Positions 46,926-54,756 of a stretch of 56,592 nucleotides of DNA are shown here, one piece after another. The DNA comes from a virus, in IMG/VR virus record IMGVR_UViG_3300046777_002580, positions 1-56,592 of that record; one strand, written 5' to 3'. The position numbers and the translations under genes are program-made. Within the stretch, counting starts at the first letter, position 1; every line of letters begins with the position of its first letter. The notes beneath the pieces were generated by a model. It searched no databases. It was not told the DNA's origin and saw only the letters and a program-made list of their open reading frames with translations.

Positions 46926-47342
46926 CTACACTCCAAAATACTGTAAATAAACGTTAAATCTACCTGCTGTTAAATCAGCTGCTGCGATAACAACATTAAG
47001 CACAGATGTTTTAGTTGCATTTGTACTAGATAATTTAACAGCAGTTGTGTTAACAGCTAAAGCATGCACTGAAGTAAGAGCATCATAATTAGAGGGAGCG
47101 GCAAGAAGAGATTGGGTGGAACTACCTATAAAACTTAATGTTACAGTTGCGGAACCTCCACTAGCAAGAGGAGTAACAACATCAATAAAGCCACGGTGAA
47201 TAATTGCTCCTGATGGTAAAGCTAATTCCAATGAAATGTTTCCTATTTTACCACCTAAGTCAGCAACATCGTAAACGACTTTAGCAATTCCACCAACAGA
47301 GTCAGACTGAACTCTGGCTGGTATTGTATTCAATTTAGGCAT
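46926..47342 (-). CDS. Putative capsid decoration or structural protein (138 aa)
   Basis: A 138-residue protein with no lysine-rich or cysteine content but many alternating hydrophobic/Ser-Thr strands (IARVQSDSVGGIAKVVYDVADLGGKIGN, ASGGSATVTLSFIGSS, NVVIAAADLTAGRFNVYLQYFGV). This all-beta character and the place after the capsid gene suggest an outer decoration or head-fibre-like protein. It overlaps the stop of the cysteine-rich gene upstream by TAATG. Confidence 0.6.
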   Translation of the reverse strand: MPKLNTIPARVQSDSVGGIAKVVYDVADLGGKIGNISLELALPSGAIIHRGFIDVVTPLASGGSATVTLSFIGSSTQSLLAAPSNYDALTSVHALAVNTTAVKLSSTNATKTSVLNVVIAAADLTAGRFNVYLQYFGV

Positions 47343-47563
47343 TACAATCTATCCTCCACAAATCTAGGGCATTCTATTAAATACTCTGGACAAAATATTT
47401 GACCAACTAAGTTGGTTCTAAATTGTCCACACAACAAACATTTTGATTGAGTGTCAAAGCCAGGATGCTGCAAAGCTGGGGTTGGGGTAGGAGCCGCAGA
47501 TGTTTTTTTCTTTGGCTCTTTTACCTCTTTGACTATTTCATTGTTTTCATCTTGTTCTGTCAT
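47342..47563 (-). CDS. Small cysteine-rich protein (73 aa)
   Basis: The ATG at 47563 is chosen over a TTG at 47575. A charged and Pro/Thr-rich N-terminal half (EVKEPKKKTSAAPTPTPA) leads to a C-terminal metal-binding-like knuckle, CLLCGQ...FCPEYLIECPRF, with four cysteines. It sits between the capsid and decoration-type genes. It may bind zinc; the function is not recognised. No clear Shine-Dalgarno site is visible. Confidence 0.6.
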   Translation of the reverse strand: MTEQDENNEIVKEVKEPKKKTSAAPTPTPALQHPGFDTQSKCLLCGQFRTNLVGQIFCPEYLIECPRFVEDRL

Positions 47564-47577
47564 AGGAAATATCAATA

Positions 47578-49338
47578 TTAAATCGCATTTTTCAGCGTGT
47601 TAACTTTAATAACTCTAAGTTGTTGTGGAACAGCACTATTATCTCCAGCTCCATCAACATCCATTTGAACGAATGATTCTTCAGAGCGCCAGATAGCTCT
47701 AGTAGCGCGTCCAAAATCAGTGTCGTCATCAAACCGAACTTCCATTTCAGTTCCAATACCACGTCCAATAGTGTCTGAACCAAAAGCGAAGCTAGTATGA
47801 GTAACTTTACTATCTTCTGTTTGAACGCCAGGAGAACCACTTGCACCAACGCCATAAGCATTAGTTTCGAAAATCATGAAGTTCTCAAAGTCTCCACAAT
47901 ATCCACTTAACTTATCTGTCTCTCCAGGCGCAATTAAAACAGGATTCAAGAATTCTGTTAAAGTTTGTAATTCACCGGGAGTAGCTGCGTGCCACAAGCT
48001 GTCGTAGCTAATCTTTAATTGAGTTAAAGCTGTGCTGTTAACTACCAAACCGTATTTATTTCCAGCAAATGGAGGAATCTGAATCTCCTTCATGTATCCA
48101 TATAAAGAAGCTAGAAAACGACGTGTTAAAGTACCATCGTCTCCGGATGTGACAGAAGTGGCACTTGTGGCAACAGCGTTCTTATCGTTGTAAACAACAC
48201 GAGTTGTGCCAGTCCATAAACTTCTGATTTTCAGATCTTCCCAAGCGTAGTAATCTCGCATTAAATTTCTATTCAAGATTGACAACAGTTCAATCATTGA
48301 ATAAGCGGTAACAAAGCTAACTAAAGTAACGGGAGGATATTGAGAATTGCGACCTAGACCCCATTCTTGCAGTTCGGCTGTTACAACTCCAGTAGACAAA
48401 TTTTGGTTGCCAGAATCAATTCGAGTATATGCACCAGCACTTGAAAGTAATCTGTCTTCAGGAGTGCCAGGAGCCGGCTGGTAAGCAGCTCTAGGAATTT
48501 TAATCGTATCTCCCAATCCTTTCCCAAAATCAATTACAGTATTAGCAAATTGCCAGAACACAAATCCTTGGCGGTTGTTAGTACGCATAATTGAAGATAG
48601 TACTTGGAGAAACCCACCAACAATATCGGTACCAATAGTTGCAGAATCTTTACTAACTAAAGACGAACCACGAAGCATTCCATTAGCTTTGCCCCAAGAT
48701 TCTAAATCTTTAATTACTTGAGATTTGTTCTCTTTAACAAATTGGTTTAACTCCCGGTTGTCTTGAGATCTGTACTGAGAGCCATTAGCACGTACTTTAA
48801 CTACTTTATTGGAGTTTTCGTAAATATTAAACCAGTCTTTTAATGCGCCTTGCGGGCTGTCGGACTTAGAGCTAAGCACTCTATTTACGCTAGGAGTTGG
48901 CATTGTAATTGGAGTTTTGCTTATTTTACCAAGTTCGTCTAAAATTGTTTCTGCTTTTTTAGCAGATTGCAACTGAGATTCTAACTCAGCTTTCTCAAGA
49001 CGTTCTTTATTTAAAGCAGACTCTAATTCAATTCTTGACTGAGTCTCTTTCATTAAAGATTGCTGTAAATGAGAAACTTGACTTTCGATTAGCTGTTTTA
49101 CCTGTTCCAAAGAAACATTGGGAGCAGTAGTCGTATCCACAGATTCAGTGGACACAACAGGTGTAGGCTCTACTACTTCTTGTGTTTCATCTGGACTGTC
49201 AACACTATCTTGAACTTTTAAAGAACTGTTAATAACAAAGCCTTTGGGTTGCTTTAAATTCACCCTACTGCGTTTTTGCTCATTGAATGAATCTATGACT
49301 TGTTCTGATAGCAGTTCTCTTATAACTTTTCTTGGCAT
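47578..49338 (-). CDS. Major capsid protein with N-terminal scaffold-like domain
   Basis: A 586-residue protein. Residues 70-150 are coiled coil (LEQVKQLIESQVSHLQQSLMKETQSRIELESALNKERLEKAELESQL), as in HK97 delta domains that act as built-in scaffold and are removed by the prohead protease. Residues 190-586 have the HK97-type capsid character: VSKDSATIGTDIVGGFLQVLSSIM, FANTVIDFGKGLGDTIKIPR, WEDLKIRSLWTGTT, and a C-terminal GTEMEVRFDDDTDFGRATRAIWRSEESFVQMD. It lies downstream of portal, minor head and protease-like genes. A TATAAT lies 15 bases before the ATG. Confidence 0.85.
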   Translation of the reverse strand: MPRKVIRELLSEQVIDSFNEQKRSRVNLKQPKGFVINSSLKVQDSVDSPDETQEVVEPTPVVSTESVDTTTAPNVSLEQVKQLIESQVSHLQQSLMKETQSRIELESALNKERLEKAELESQLQSAKKAETILDELGKISKTPITMPTPSVNRVLSSKSDSPQGALKDWFNIYENSNKVVKVRANGSQYRSQDNRELNQFVKENKSQVIKDLESWGKANGMLRGSSLVSKDSATIGTDIVGGFLQVLSSIMRTNNRQGFVFWQFANTVIDFGKGLGDTIKIPRAAYQPAPGTPEDRLLSSAGAYTRIDSGNQNLSTGVVTAELQEWGLGRNSQYPPVTLVSFVTAYSMIELLSILNRNLMRDYYAWEDLKIRSLWTGTTRVVYNDKNAVATSATSVTSGDDGTLTRRFLASLYGYMKEIQIPPFAGNKYGLVVNSTALTQLKISYDSLWHAATPGELQTLTEFLNPVLIAPGETDKLSGYCGDFENFMIFETNAYGVGASGSPGVQTEDSKVTHTSFAFGSDTIGRGIGTEMEVRFDDDTDFGRATRAIWRSEESFVQMDVDGAGDNSAVPQQLRVIKVNTLKNAI

Positions 49339-49352
49339 ACAATTTTGGCTAG

Positions 49353-49358
49353 ATTATA
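49353..49358 (-). promoter_or_regulatory. TATAAT element before the capsid gene
   Basis: TATAAT on the minus strand, 15 bases upstream of the capsid ATG, without a recognisable -35. Similar TATAA-only elements precede the portal and two tail-tube-type genes. A small hairpin (TGCCA / TGGCA, about 49380-49396) with a T-run lies just upstream. Confidence 0.45.
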
Positions 49359-49432
49359 CTTATTACTTTAAAATAAAAATGCCAACTAAAATGGCAATAA
49401 TCTGAATAGATGTATCTAATACGGTACAAAAT

Positions 49433-49672
49433 ATGAAACCATCAAAACAAGGTAGTTACTTACGAGAAGTTCGAATAGAAAAAGGATTCAGTCACCAAAG
49501 ATTAGCTATTTGTGCAAATCTTAGTAGAATGACAGTTATTCGTGCTGAGCAAAGAGGAATTAAGACAGTTCCATTATTAATTAAGTTGGCTCGCGCATTG
49601 GAAATAAACCCTGTCACTTTGCTAAATTTAGATGAAAGCGTAGTTAATCCAAAAAACCCATGGCTGAAATAA
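49433..49672 (+). CDS. XRE-family HTH regulator (79 aa)
   Basis: A 79-residue protein made of a Cro/C1-type HTH: GSYLREVRIEKGFSHQRLAICANLSRMTVIRAEQRGIKTVPLLIKLARALEINPVTLL. It is a likely repressor or Cro-like regulator. It is divergent from the capsid gene (94-base gap) and overlaps the following gene by 13 bases. No integrase or CI-size partner is visible nearby, so whether it governs lysogeny or only this island is open. Confidence 0.85.
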   Translation: MKPSKQGSYLREVRIEKGFSHQRLAICANLSRMTVIRAEQRGIKTVPLLIKLARALEINPVTLLNLDESVVNPKNPWLK

Positions 49673-50082
49673 TTAAAACTCCTATAGAAGAAATACTAAG
49701 CTACTGTTCAATAACATTTATAGAATCAAATAATAGTAGCAACACAGATAATAATAGCAACACAAATAATTTAGACATGTTTGTAAGCTGTCAAGATGAG
49801 ACTTGGCTATTGTTAGCCGAATATTATACGGAATTTATATCTTTTTTAAGATCTAAGAAAATGGACACTCGTACATTTAAATCTGAGCGAATTAAGACAG
49901 TAATTCTAGTTTCTAGTGAAACACCATCTAGAATAGTAATGTTTCAAATTAAAAAGATAAAAGTCAATATCAAAGAAACTTTTGTAAGAATAAACGCTTT
50001 AATGTTATTTTTTTTTCGGAACAAAATACAACTTATTTTTGATTGGTTTAAATCATTTTTTGTCTACAACATAATTGATTAA
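49660..50082 (+). CDS. Unknown protein related to the 33572 gene (140 aa)
   Basis: A 140-residue protein beginning inside the HTH gene. Residues 8-60 (EEILSYCSITFIESN...LDMFVSCQDE) recall the protein encoded at 33572 (ILNNCSISCLERN...DIFISCEDD); the insertion between is Asn/Ser-rich. The C-terminal half is basic with aromatic-rich segments (MLFFFRNKIQLIFDWFKSFFVYNI), perhaps membrane associated. It ends one base before the convergent helicase stop. The function is unknown. Confidence 0.6.
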   Translation: MAEIIKTPIEEILSYCSITFIESNNSSNTDNNSNTNNLDMFVSCQDETWLLLAEYYTEFISFLRSKKMDTRTFKSERIKTVILVSSETPSRIVMFQIKKIKVNIKETFVRINALMLFFFRNKIQLIFDWFKSFFVYNIID

Positions 50083-51792
50083 TTATTTCCCAAGTTTTAT
50101 ACTTTTAGCATCTTCTAAGCAGAAATTAAGAACTTCCGCATACTCTGGAGATGCATCTATTATTAACTTTTGGTAAACTTGTTTAATTTCTTTCCAACAA
50201 CTGCTAGATGGTATTCCCAGTGCATCATACCAAGTAATAACATTTTCAAAATTGTAATATCCAGGTCCAAATTCTCTGCGGAATTGTTCTCCCAACCAAC
50301 CCAATGTCGCTTTAGGATTAGCTTTTTTTAGCACTTTAAGAAGTCTAGCTTGATCTGCTTTTCTAACAAGCGGATGACATGATTTACCGCGTCTAAAAAT
50401 TGCATCTTTATACCAATGTTGTTCTGGCGCAAATCCATATTGTTCTGTAAACAGCCAAGTTACTCTCGCAATATTCCTACCAGCTTTGTAAGCACGAAGT
50501 AGCTGTCCCCTTAAATATCCAATTTGTTTCTGCTGTTCTTTTGAAAAAATCTCACCAAACTCTGGTAAAACATCAGGAATTTCTTTATCTTCTTCTCCAA
50601 TAAATTCAAAACCGCAATGAGGACATATTTGAGCAAAAATAGGTAACACAGCAGCACAGTTAGGACATTCTTTAACTGGCATTTCATGATTTTTCTTAAA
50701 TACTGGACACAATGGCGTTTGATAGCCTTCTGTTGATAATCCAAATCTTTTAGTATTGTCACCAAAATCTAGTAAATAAGCATTTTCTTTACCAGGGAAA
50801 ATTCGTAATGCTCTACCGCACATCTGAACCCACAATGCTTTAGATTTTGTTGGTCTAGCAATTATCGCAGCATCACAACTTGGTTCATCAAAACCTTCGC
50901 ATAAAACAGAAACACTAACCAACATTTGTGTAATGCCGTGCTTAAATCTATTGTAAATAGCATTTCTTTCACTATTATCAGTTTCTGCTTTTATTACTTC
51001 AGAAATAATATTCAATTGATTAAATTTTTTCGCTAAGTCTTCAGCCTGTTTAACACTAGCACAAAAAGCTATAGTTTTTCTATTAGGGCATAAGTCCTTG
51101 AATTTATCAACAACAATAGCATTATACTCGCTATTACAAACTAACTCTAAGCTAACTGACGTAAAATCTCCATTAGCAGAATCCAGCTTCCTGTAATCTA
51201 TTAACCCACCCCATCCAAAATGACGTGCAGACGCTAAATGTTTTTCTCTAATTAATTCGGCTGGATATGGAGCGCGCACAATAGCTTGGAAATACTGACA
51301 AAATCCTTCTTTGGCTTTAGTTCTCCATGGAGAAGCGGATAATCCAAGGAAAAAGCAATTAGAACAAGCTAATACGCCACCAGAGTAATGATTTACTATT
51401 CTAGAATACACTTCAAAATAAGCAAGTGTATGCGCCTCATCAACAATCACTAAACCAATATCTGATGGCAATTGCCTCCTGGCTATCGTTTGTACCATTG
51501 CTATTTGAATTGGACAATGATAGGCAGGAGAGTATTCTGGTGAAATCACTCCAATATCAAATTGGGAAATACTATATTTTTCTCTCAGTGTTTTGATCGT
51601 TTGCTCTATTAACCTTGTCCTGTGAACTAAAAAAAGAACTTTTCGCCCCTTATTCAATGCATCAGCTATAACTTGAGACGCGATAAACGTCTTTCCGCTA
51701 CCAGTCGGAGCATAAACCAAAACTGATTTAATTCCTTTTTTATACAAAGAGTACACGTCTTTAATTACGTTTTGTTGATACTGTCTGAGCAT
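50083..51792 (-). CDS. DEAD/DEAH-box helicase with zinc ribbon
   Basis: A 569-residue superfamily-2 helicase, started at the ATG at 51792. Motif I APTGSGKT, motif Ia LVHRTRLIEQT, motif II VDEAH, motif III-like LSASPWRTK, motif V VSVLCEGFDEPSCDAAI and motif VI QMCGRALRIFPGK are all present. It resembles UvsW/RadD-type phage helicases; a zinc ribbon CPNC...CPHC follows the motor (CPNCAAVLPIFAQICPHCGFEF), and a 150-residue C-terminal domain ends the protein. It probably serves replication or recombination. It has its own strong promoter and lies in a non-structural island between capsid and protease genes. Confidence 0.92.
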   Translation of the reverse strand: MLRQYQQNVIKDVYSLYKKGIKSVLVYAPTGSGKTFIASQVIADALNKGRKVLFLVHRTRLIEQTIKTLREKYSISQFDIGVISPEYSPAYHCPIQIAMVQTIARRQLPSDIGLVIVDEAHTLAYFEVYSRIVNHYSGGVLACSNCFFLGLSASPWRTKAKEGFCQYFQAIVRAPYPAELIREKHLASARHFGWGGLIDYRKLDSANGDFTSVSLELVCNSEYNAIVVDKFKDLCPNRKTIAFCASVKQAEDLAKKFNQLNIISEVIKAETDNSERNAIYNRFKHGITQMLVSVSVLCEGFDEPSCDAAIIARPTKSKALWVQMCGRALRIFPGKENAYLLDFGDNTKRFGLSTEGYQTPLCPVFKKNHEMPVKECPNCAAVLPIFAQICPHCGFEFIGEEDKEIPDVLPEFGEIFSKEQQKQIGYLRGQLLRAYKAGRNIARVTWLFTEQYGFAPEQHWYKDAIFRRGKSCHPLVRKADQARLLKVLKKANPKATLGWLGEQFRREFGPGYYNFENVITWYDALGIPSSSCWKEIKQVYQKLIIDASPEYAEVLNFCLEDAKSIKLGK

Positions 51793-51820
51793 AAACAATT
51801 ACTTAGTTTCATCAATTATT

Positions 51821-51849
51821 TTTATATCAGAAATAAGGATAAGTGTCAA
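51821..51849 (-). promoter_or_regulatory. Promoter of the helicase gene
   Basis: TTGACA (51849-51844) and TATAAA (51826-51821) on the minus strand, 17-bp spacer, 29 bases before the helicase ATG. Confidence 0.8.
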
Positions 51850-51870
51850 TACATATCTTACAGATTGTTA

Positions 51871-51899
51871 TTGACAACAAAACCAATATTAAGTAAAAT
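51871..51899 (+). promoter_or_regulatory. Promoter of the 51927 gene
   Basis: TTGACA (51871-51876), 17-bp spacer, TAAAAT (51894-51899); divergent from the helicase promoter, with the two -35 boxes 21 bp apart, a layout suited to shared control. Confidence 0.75.
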
Positions 51900-51926
51900 G
51901 TAAAAGACAAAATACCGAAAAGTAAA

Positions 51927-52328
51927 ATGACAAGACAAATTGCCAAAATTCGTAATAATTTAGATGAAGTTACGGTTAAGATTACCCCAGAAGAAATAAA
52001 ATGTCGTTTAATTAATGACTCTGAGATTGATGATAACAGTTTTATTTGGGAAGTTTTTGACCACTGTCCCCTAGCTGCTTTACGAATAGTAAATGGTAAA
52101 TATGATATAGCGGAGAAGATCTACAACTGTATTTTAAAGAAAAAACAAATACAAGAATCTGCTGTTAAATTTACTTGGGAATTATTTTCTTATAATTCAG
52201 CAGCTGCGTTAAAATACATAGAAACTTTTGAAGAAAGAGCGAAAAATGGATGTAGCGCTGCTTATGAATTGGAAGTAGAAATGCAAATAAAAATTGCTCA
52301 ATCGTGGATTGGGAGACATAAATCTTAA
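51927..52328 (+). CDS. Hypothetical protein (133 aa)
   Basis: A 133-residue mostly helical protein (KITPEEIKCRLINDSEIDDNSFIWEVFDHCPLAALRIV...). Two segments, FIWEVFDHCPLAALRIVNGKYDIAEKIYNCIL and FTWELFSYNSAAALKYIETFEERAKNG, look like repeated helical hairpins, so the protein may be a small alpha-solenoid. No family is recognised. It is transcribed from a strong promoter divergent from the helicase, and a hairpin separates it from the HNH gene. Confidence 0.7.
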   Translation: MTRQIAKIRNNLDEVTVKITPEEIKCRLINDSEIDDNSFIWEVFDHCPLAALRIVNGKYDIAEKIYNCILKKKQIQESAVKFTWELFSYNSAAALKYIETFEERAKNGCSAAYELEVEMQIKIAQSWIGRHKS

Positions 52329-52337
52329 TAAATTACA

Positions 52338-52364
52338 AGCTATTGCGGTAAATCCGTAATAGCT
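52338..52364 (+). terminator. Hairpin before the HNH gene
   Basis: An 11-bp stem AGCTATTGCGG / CCGTAATAGCT with one G-T pair and a 5-base loop. There is no T-run; it ends four bases before the AAGGAGG of the HNH gene, so it may attenuate or control translation. Confidence 0.5.
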
Positions 52365-52380
52365 ATAAAAGGAGGCAACT

Positions 52381-52740
52381 ATGTTTAATATACTTCAATG
52401 GTTATTTCAAGATATGCCAAAACCAGGCATGAACTACGATTACAGCCAACGATATAAAAAAGTAACTAAAAAAAAGTTGTCTGCTGCACACAGAAGAACT
52501 AACGGCAAATGCTGTTGTTGTGGCATAAACAAAAGTGAAGAAGTGCATCATAGCAGTTATAGAAAATCTGGGGATAAATATGGAATTAACTTCTTCCCAG
52601 TATGTAAGTACTGCCACAGAAACGTATGTCATTCCTCAGAGAATTGGATTATAAGCAAAACAGACCCAGTTTGGAAAAACAAAAATACTCCGGCGTTTGT
52701 TAAAACACTGCAAAGAAATTATCGAAAATTACATAAATAA
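52381..52740 (+). CDS. HNH endonuclease-like protein
   Basis: A 119-residue protein with AAGGAGG before the ATG. It has the zinc-finger HNH layout: KCCCCGINKSEEVHHSSY, GINFFPVCKYCHRNVCHSSENW, with two CxxC pairs, the HH pair and the distal CH...H. It is small and stand-alone like HNH proteins that help phage terminases (HK97 gp74-like) or homing enzymes. No intron is visible around it. A packaging aid is possible because the head genes are near, but it lies on the opposite strand with an early-type promoter upstream. Confidence 0.85.
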   Translation: MFNILQWLFQDMPKPGMNYDYSQRYKKVTKKKLSAAHRRTNGKCCCCGINKSEEVHHSSYRKSGDKYGINFFPVCKYCHRNVCHSSENWIISKTDPVWKNKNTPAFVKTLQRNYRKLHK

Positions 52741-52744
52741 ATTA

Positions 52745-52773
52745 TTGACAACTATATATTTGTGGTTTATTAT
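52745..52773 (+). promoter_or_regulatory. Promoter of the 52799 gene
   Basis: TTGACA (52745-52750), 17-bp spacer, TATTAT (52768-52773). The spacer ends GTGGTT and joins TTAT, the same GTGGTTTAT as in the promoter at 3891. Confidence 0.8.
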
Positions 52774-52798
52774 AACTATTGAATAGGAGGGACTGTAT

Positions 52799-53143
52799 AT
52801 GAGATATGTAAGAGACCCAGGAAATTCTCGTGCGTGGGAATTGACCGAGTACGCATTAACTTGTAATGCGTGGGAGAATTTTGTATTTACACGCGACAAA
52901 ACCTTTGATGAAGGTTTGTGGAACGACATTGTAGAAAATGTCGTAATCGAGATTCACCCGGACGGCGATTGTCAATCAAGAGGAATAAAGCCTTGGATGG
53001 ATCTTAAATCCAAAGAACTCATGTTTCCTATAGAAGGAAAGATGAGTAGAGAAGAATTTTGGCAAAGACAAGCCAATGAGCAAACACTGTATTTGCTCTT
53101 GGATGAGTTTGTTGAGTGGCTAAATAGTAGTTACGAAGCATAA
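52799..53143 (+). CDS. Hypothetical protein (114 aa)
   Basis: A 114-residue acidic protein with AGGAGG upstream of the ATG. It is rich in tryptophan (RAWELTEYALTCNAWENFVF, GLWNDIVENVVIEIHPDGDCQSRG, FVEWLNSSYEA). No family is recognised. It has its own promoter and terminator, the typical build of an inserted accessory gene (moron). Its base use is less AT-rich than its neighbours, like the accessory genes at 2.5-5.1 kb, which share the same promoter type. Confidence 0.75.
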   Translation: MRYVRDPGNSRAWELTEYALTCNAWENFVFTRDKTFDEGLWNDIVENVVIEIHPDGDCQSRGIKPWMDLKSKELMFPIEGKMSREEFWQRQANEQTLYLLLDEFVEWLNSSYEA

Positions 53144-53148
53144 AGTAA

Positions 53149-53180
53149 AAAGTGCTGCCAATTGCCACAGACAGCACTTT
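53149..53180 (+). terminator. Terminator after 52799 gene
   Basis: AAAGTGCTG (53149-53157) pairs with CAGCACTTT (53172-53180), followed by GATTTGTTGTTT. It contains the AAAGTGCT element seen in other intergenic regions and may also stop leftward transcripts. Confidence 0.65.
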
Positions 53181-53208
53181 GATTTGTTGTTTAAGGTGCT
53201 AAACTATT

Positions 53209-53916
53209 CTATCTTAAAATTTCAGCATTGGGTAAATTTCCGCAAACGACTAAAGATAGCTCAACACCCTCAAATATGCCATTCCAAATTGCATAATCAG
53301 CTATCTCGTCGTCTTCGTCGTATTCATATCCTCCTGGTATTTGGTGAGGACAGATGTATTTACCCATAGAATCTAATTCAAAAAAGCTAACTTCTCTCCC
53401 GTATTCAGCAGAGCAATTAGGACAAATAATATCTACTTGAGATAATACACCACCGGTAGAGCATTTATTAACGCGCATTGTCTTAATATTCATTATGTCT
53501 TCAGCTTTTGATGCATGAATAGCAGCTAGACAATAAACGCATTTATACCCTTTATTTTTTACAATAGACATGTTTTTAGTGTATCTGTCGCCGCTGTCAA
53601 TTGCGTTGTCATAGCTTGGTTCAGACACTAAAAAAGCGTCTAATATAAAACCAATTGATTCCTCGGCTTCACTCCATTCGTGGTTGTATATTAAATTTTT
53701 ACCAATCAATTCTTTAGGCATTTGTTGTAGAACGTCATCATGCCACACTTTATAGCTTCTACTAACTAAATTGTCTGAAGCACGCAGCGGAACAACATAC
53801 CATTCGTCATACTCCCAATCTTCTTTAGTATAAAATTTGATTTTATCCAAATCTTCTGGTGTAGGAGAACCCATGTATAAAGTACGTTTAACTGGCTTTT
53901 GTAGCATAACTTCCAT
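53209..53916 (-). CDS. Putative prohead maturation protease, zinc-binding type
   Basis: A 235-residue protein (start 53916, GGATGG upstream). Features that recall phage prohead proteases: WYVVPLRASDNLVSRSYKVW, a conserved-looking NHEW histidine (H79) near ESIGFILDAFL, and GVELSLVVCGNLPNAEI at the C-terminus (E-x-S-L-V...A). Cysteines at CVYC (126-129), C152, CPNC (165-168) and C189-P-H suggest zinc binding, as in some phage head proteases with a CPHI/CSIC segment. It follows the minor head gene and precedes the capsid, whose N-terminal domain needs such an enzyme. No second candidate protease is visible. Confidence 0.5.
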   Translation of the reverse strand: MEVMLQKPVKRTLYMGSPTPEDLDKIKFYTKEDWEYDEWYVVPLRASDNLVSRSYKVWHDDVLQQMPKELIGKNLIYNHEWSEAEESIGFILDAFLVSEPSYDNAIDSGDRYTKNMSIVKNKGYKCVYCLAAIHASKAEDIMNIKTMRVNKCSTGGVLSQVDIICPNCSAEYGREVSFFELDSMGKYICPHQIPGGYEYDEDDEIADYAIWNGIFEGVELSLVVCGNLPNAEILR

Positions 53917-54583
53917 AGTTAATCCATCCTTGTTTTGAATTTAATAAATCTACAATTGGTTTAGTAACACTGTTAGAATAATCTTTGTGACATCTACAGC
54001 GCATTTTGCAAGCCGTGGCAACAGCAATTGGTGGAAAATATCCAATTATTTGCCAGCCATTCATTGAATAAGAAATGCAGTCAGGGCAAACGTTGTTGTA
54101 TGCTCCAATTACCCATTTTTCCCATTTAAATCCAGCTTCTTTATGTGCTTCTGACCTTCCTCTTTCATAGAATTTATAGAAAGAATCTCCATATTTACTG
54201 GACCTGTCTAATATTTGAGCAGGAGATAAATTACCGCTATTAATTTCCTGAGAAAAACGTCGTAGGTAAGCATATTCATCAACTAAACTATTGCCTACTA
54301 CTCCTTTATCCCTAGCTTTGAATTGATAGTTACCTCCTTTGCCTGCTAGGTAAGATTGAGTATTACCTTTTTTAATAATCTCCCGCATAGTTTGTTCCCA
54401 TGTTGCTACAGTTATTTTTTTATCTAATAGCAATTGAGTAGTAGTTTTAATATCTCCTTTTAGCCTATTAATATTATTTTCTATTACTTCTTGTATGTCT
54501 GCTCTAGATACAAATCTACCAGCAAAAATACCAGAAGTATAGCGGAATCTTTGAGTTTTAGTGTCAAAGGAGAAATCTGCCAT
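53888..54583 (-). CDS. Minor head protein (SPP1 gp7/Mu gpF-like)
   Basis: A 231-residue protein whose second half is typical of the phage head morphogenesis family: YKFYERGRSEAHKEAGFKWEKWV, CPDCISYSMNGWQIIGYFPP and the final CKMRCRCH. The N-terminal half is helical. These proteins bind portal and lie inside or at the base of the capsid. The gene overlaps the following protease-like gene by 29 bases and follows a 56-residue gene by two bases. Confidence 0.8.
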   Translation of the reverse strand: MADFSFDTKTQRFRYTSGIFAGRFVSRADIQEVIENNINRLKGDIKTTTQLLLDKKITVATWEQTMREIIKKGNTQSYLAGKGGNYQFKARDKGVVGNSLVDEYAYLRRFSQEINSGNLSPAQILDRSSKYGDSFYKFYERGRSEAHKEAGFKWEKWVIGAYNNVCPDCISYSMNGWQIIGYFPPIAVATACKMRCRCHKDYSNSVTKPIVDLLNSKQGWINYGSYATKAS

Positions 54584-54585
54584 TG

Positions 54586-54756
54586 TTACTCCTCAGCCAC
54601 AATTTCAGCTTCTAGTAAACCAGCATATTCAACATTGTTTTTGTCCCAATCTTTAATATAGTTATTAACATCATCATCAGTAATTAATGCTGTTTTAAGT
54701 AATTCATCTAATGGGATTAGATCTGATTTTTCAGGTACAAACTTAGTTTCTAGCAT
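54586..54756 (-). CDS. Small acidic head-region protein (56 aa)
   Basis: A 56-residue frame (MLETKFVPEKSDLIPLDELLKTALITDDDV... ending LLEAEIVAEE). It overlaps the end of the portal gene by 14 bases and ends two bases before the minor head gene, filling an otherwise empty gap exactly. It is strongly acidic, and no family is recognised. Small acidic proteins between portal and minor head genes occur in other phages; a portal- or scaffold-associated role is inferred from place only. Confidence 0.65.
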   Translation of the reverse strand: MLETKFVPEKSDLIPLDELLKTALITDDDVNNYIKDWDKNNVEYAGLLEAEIVAEE

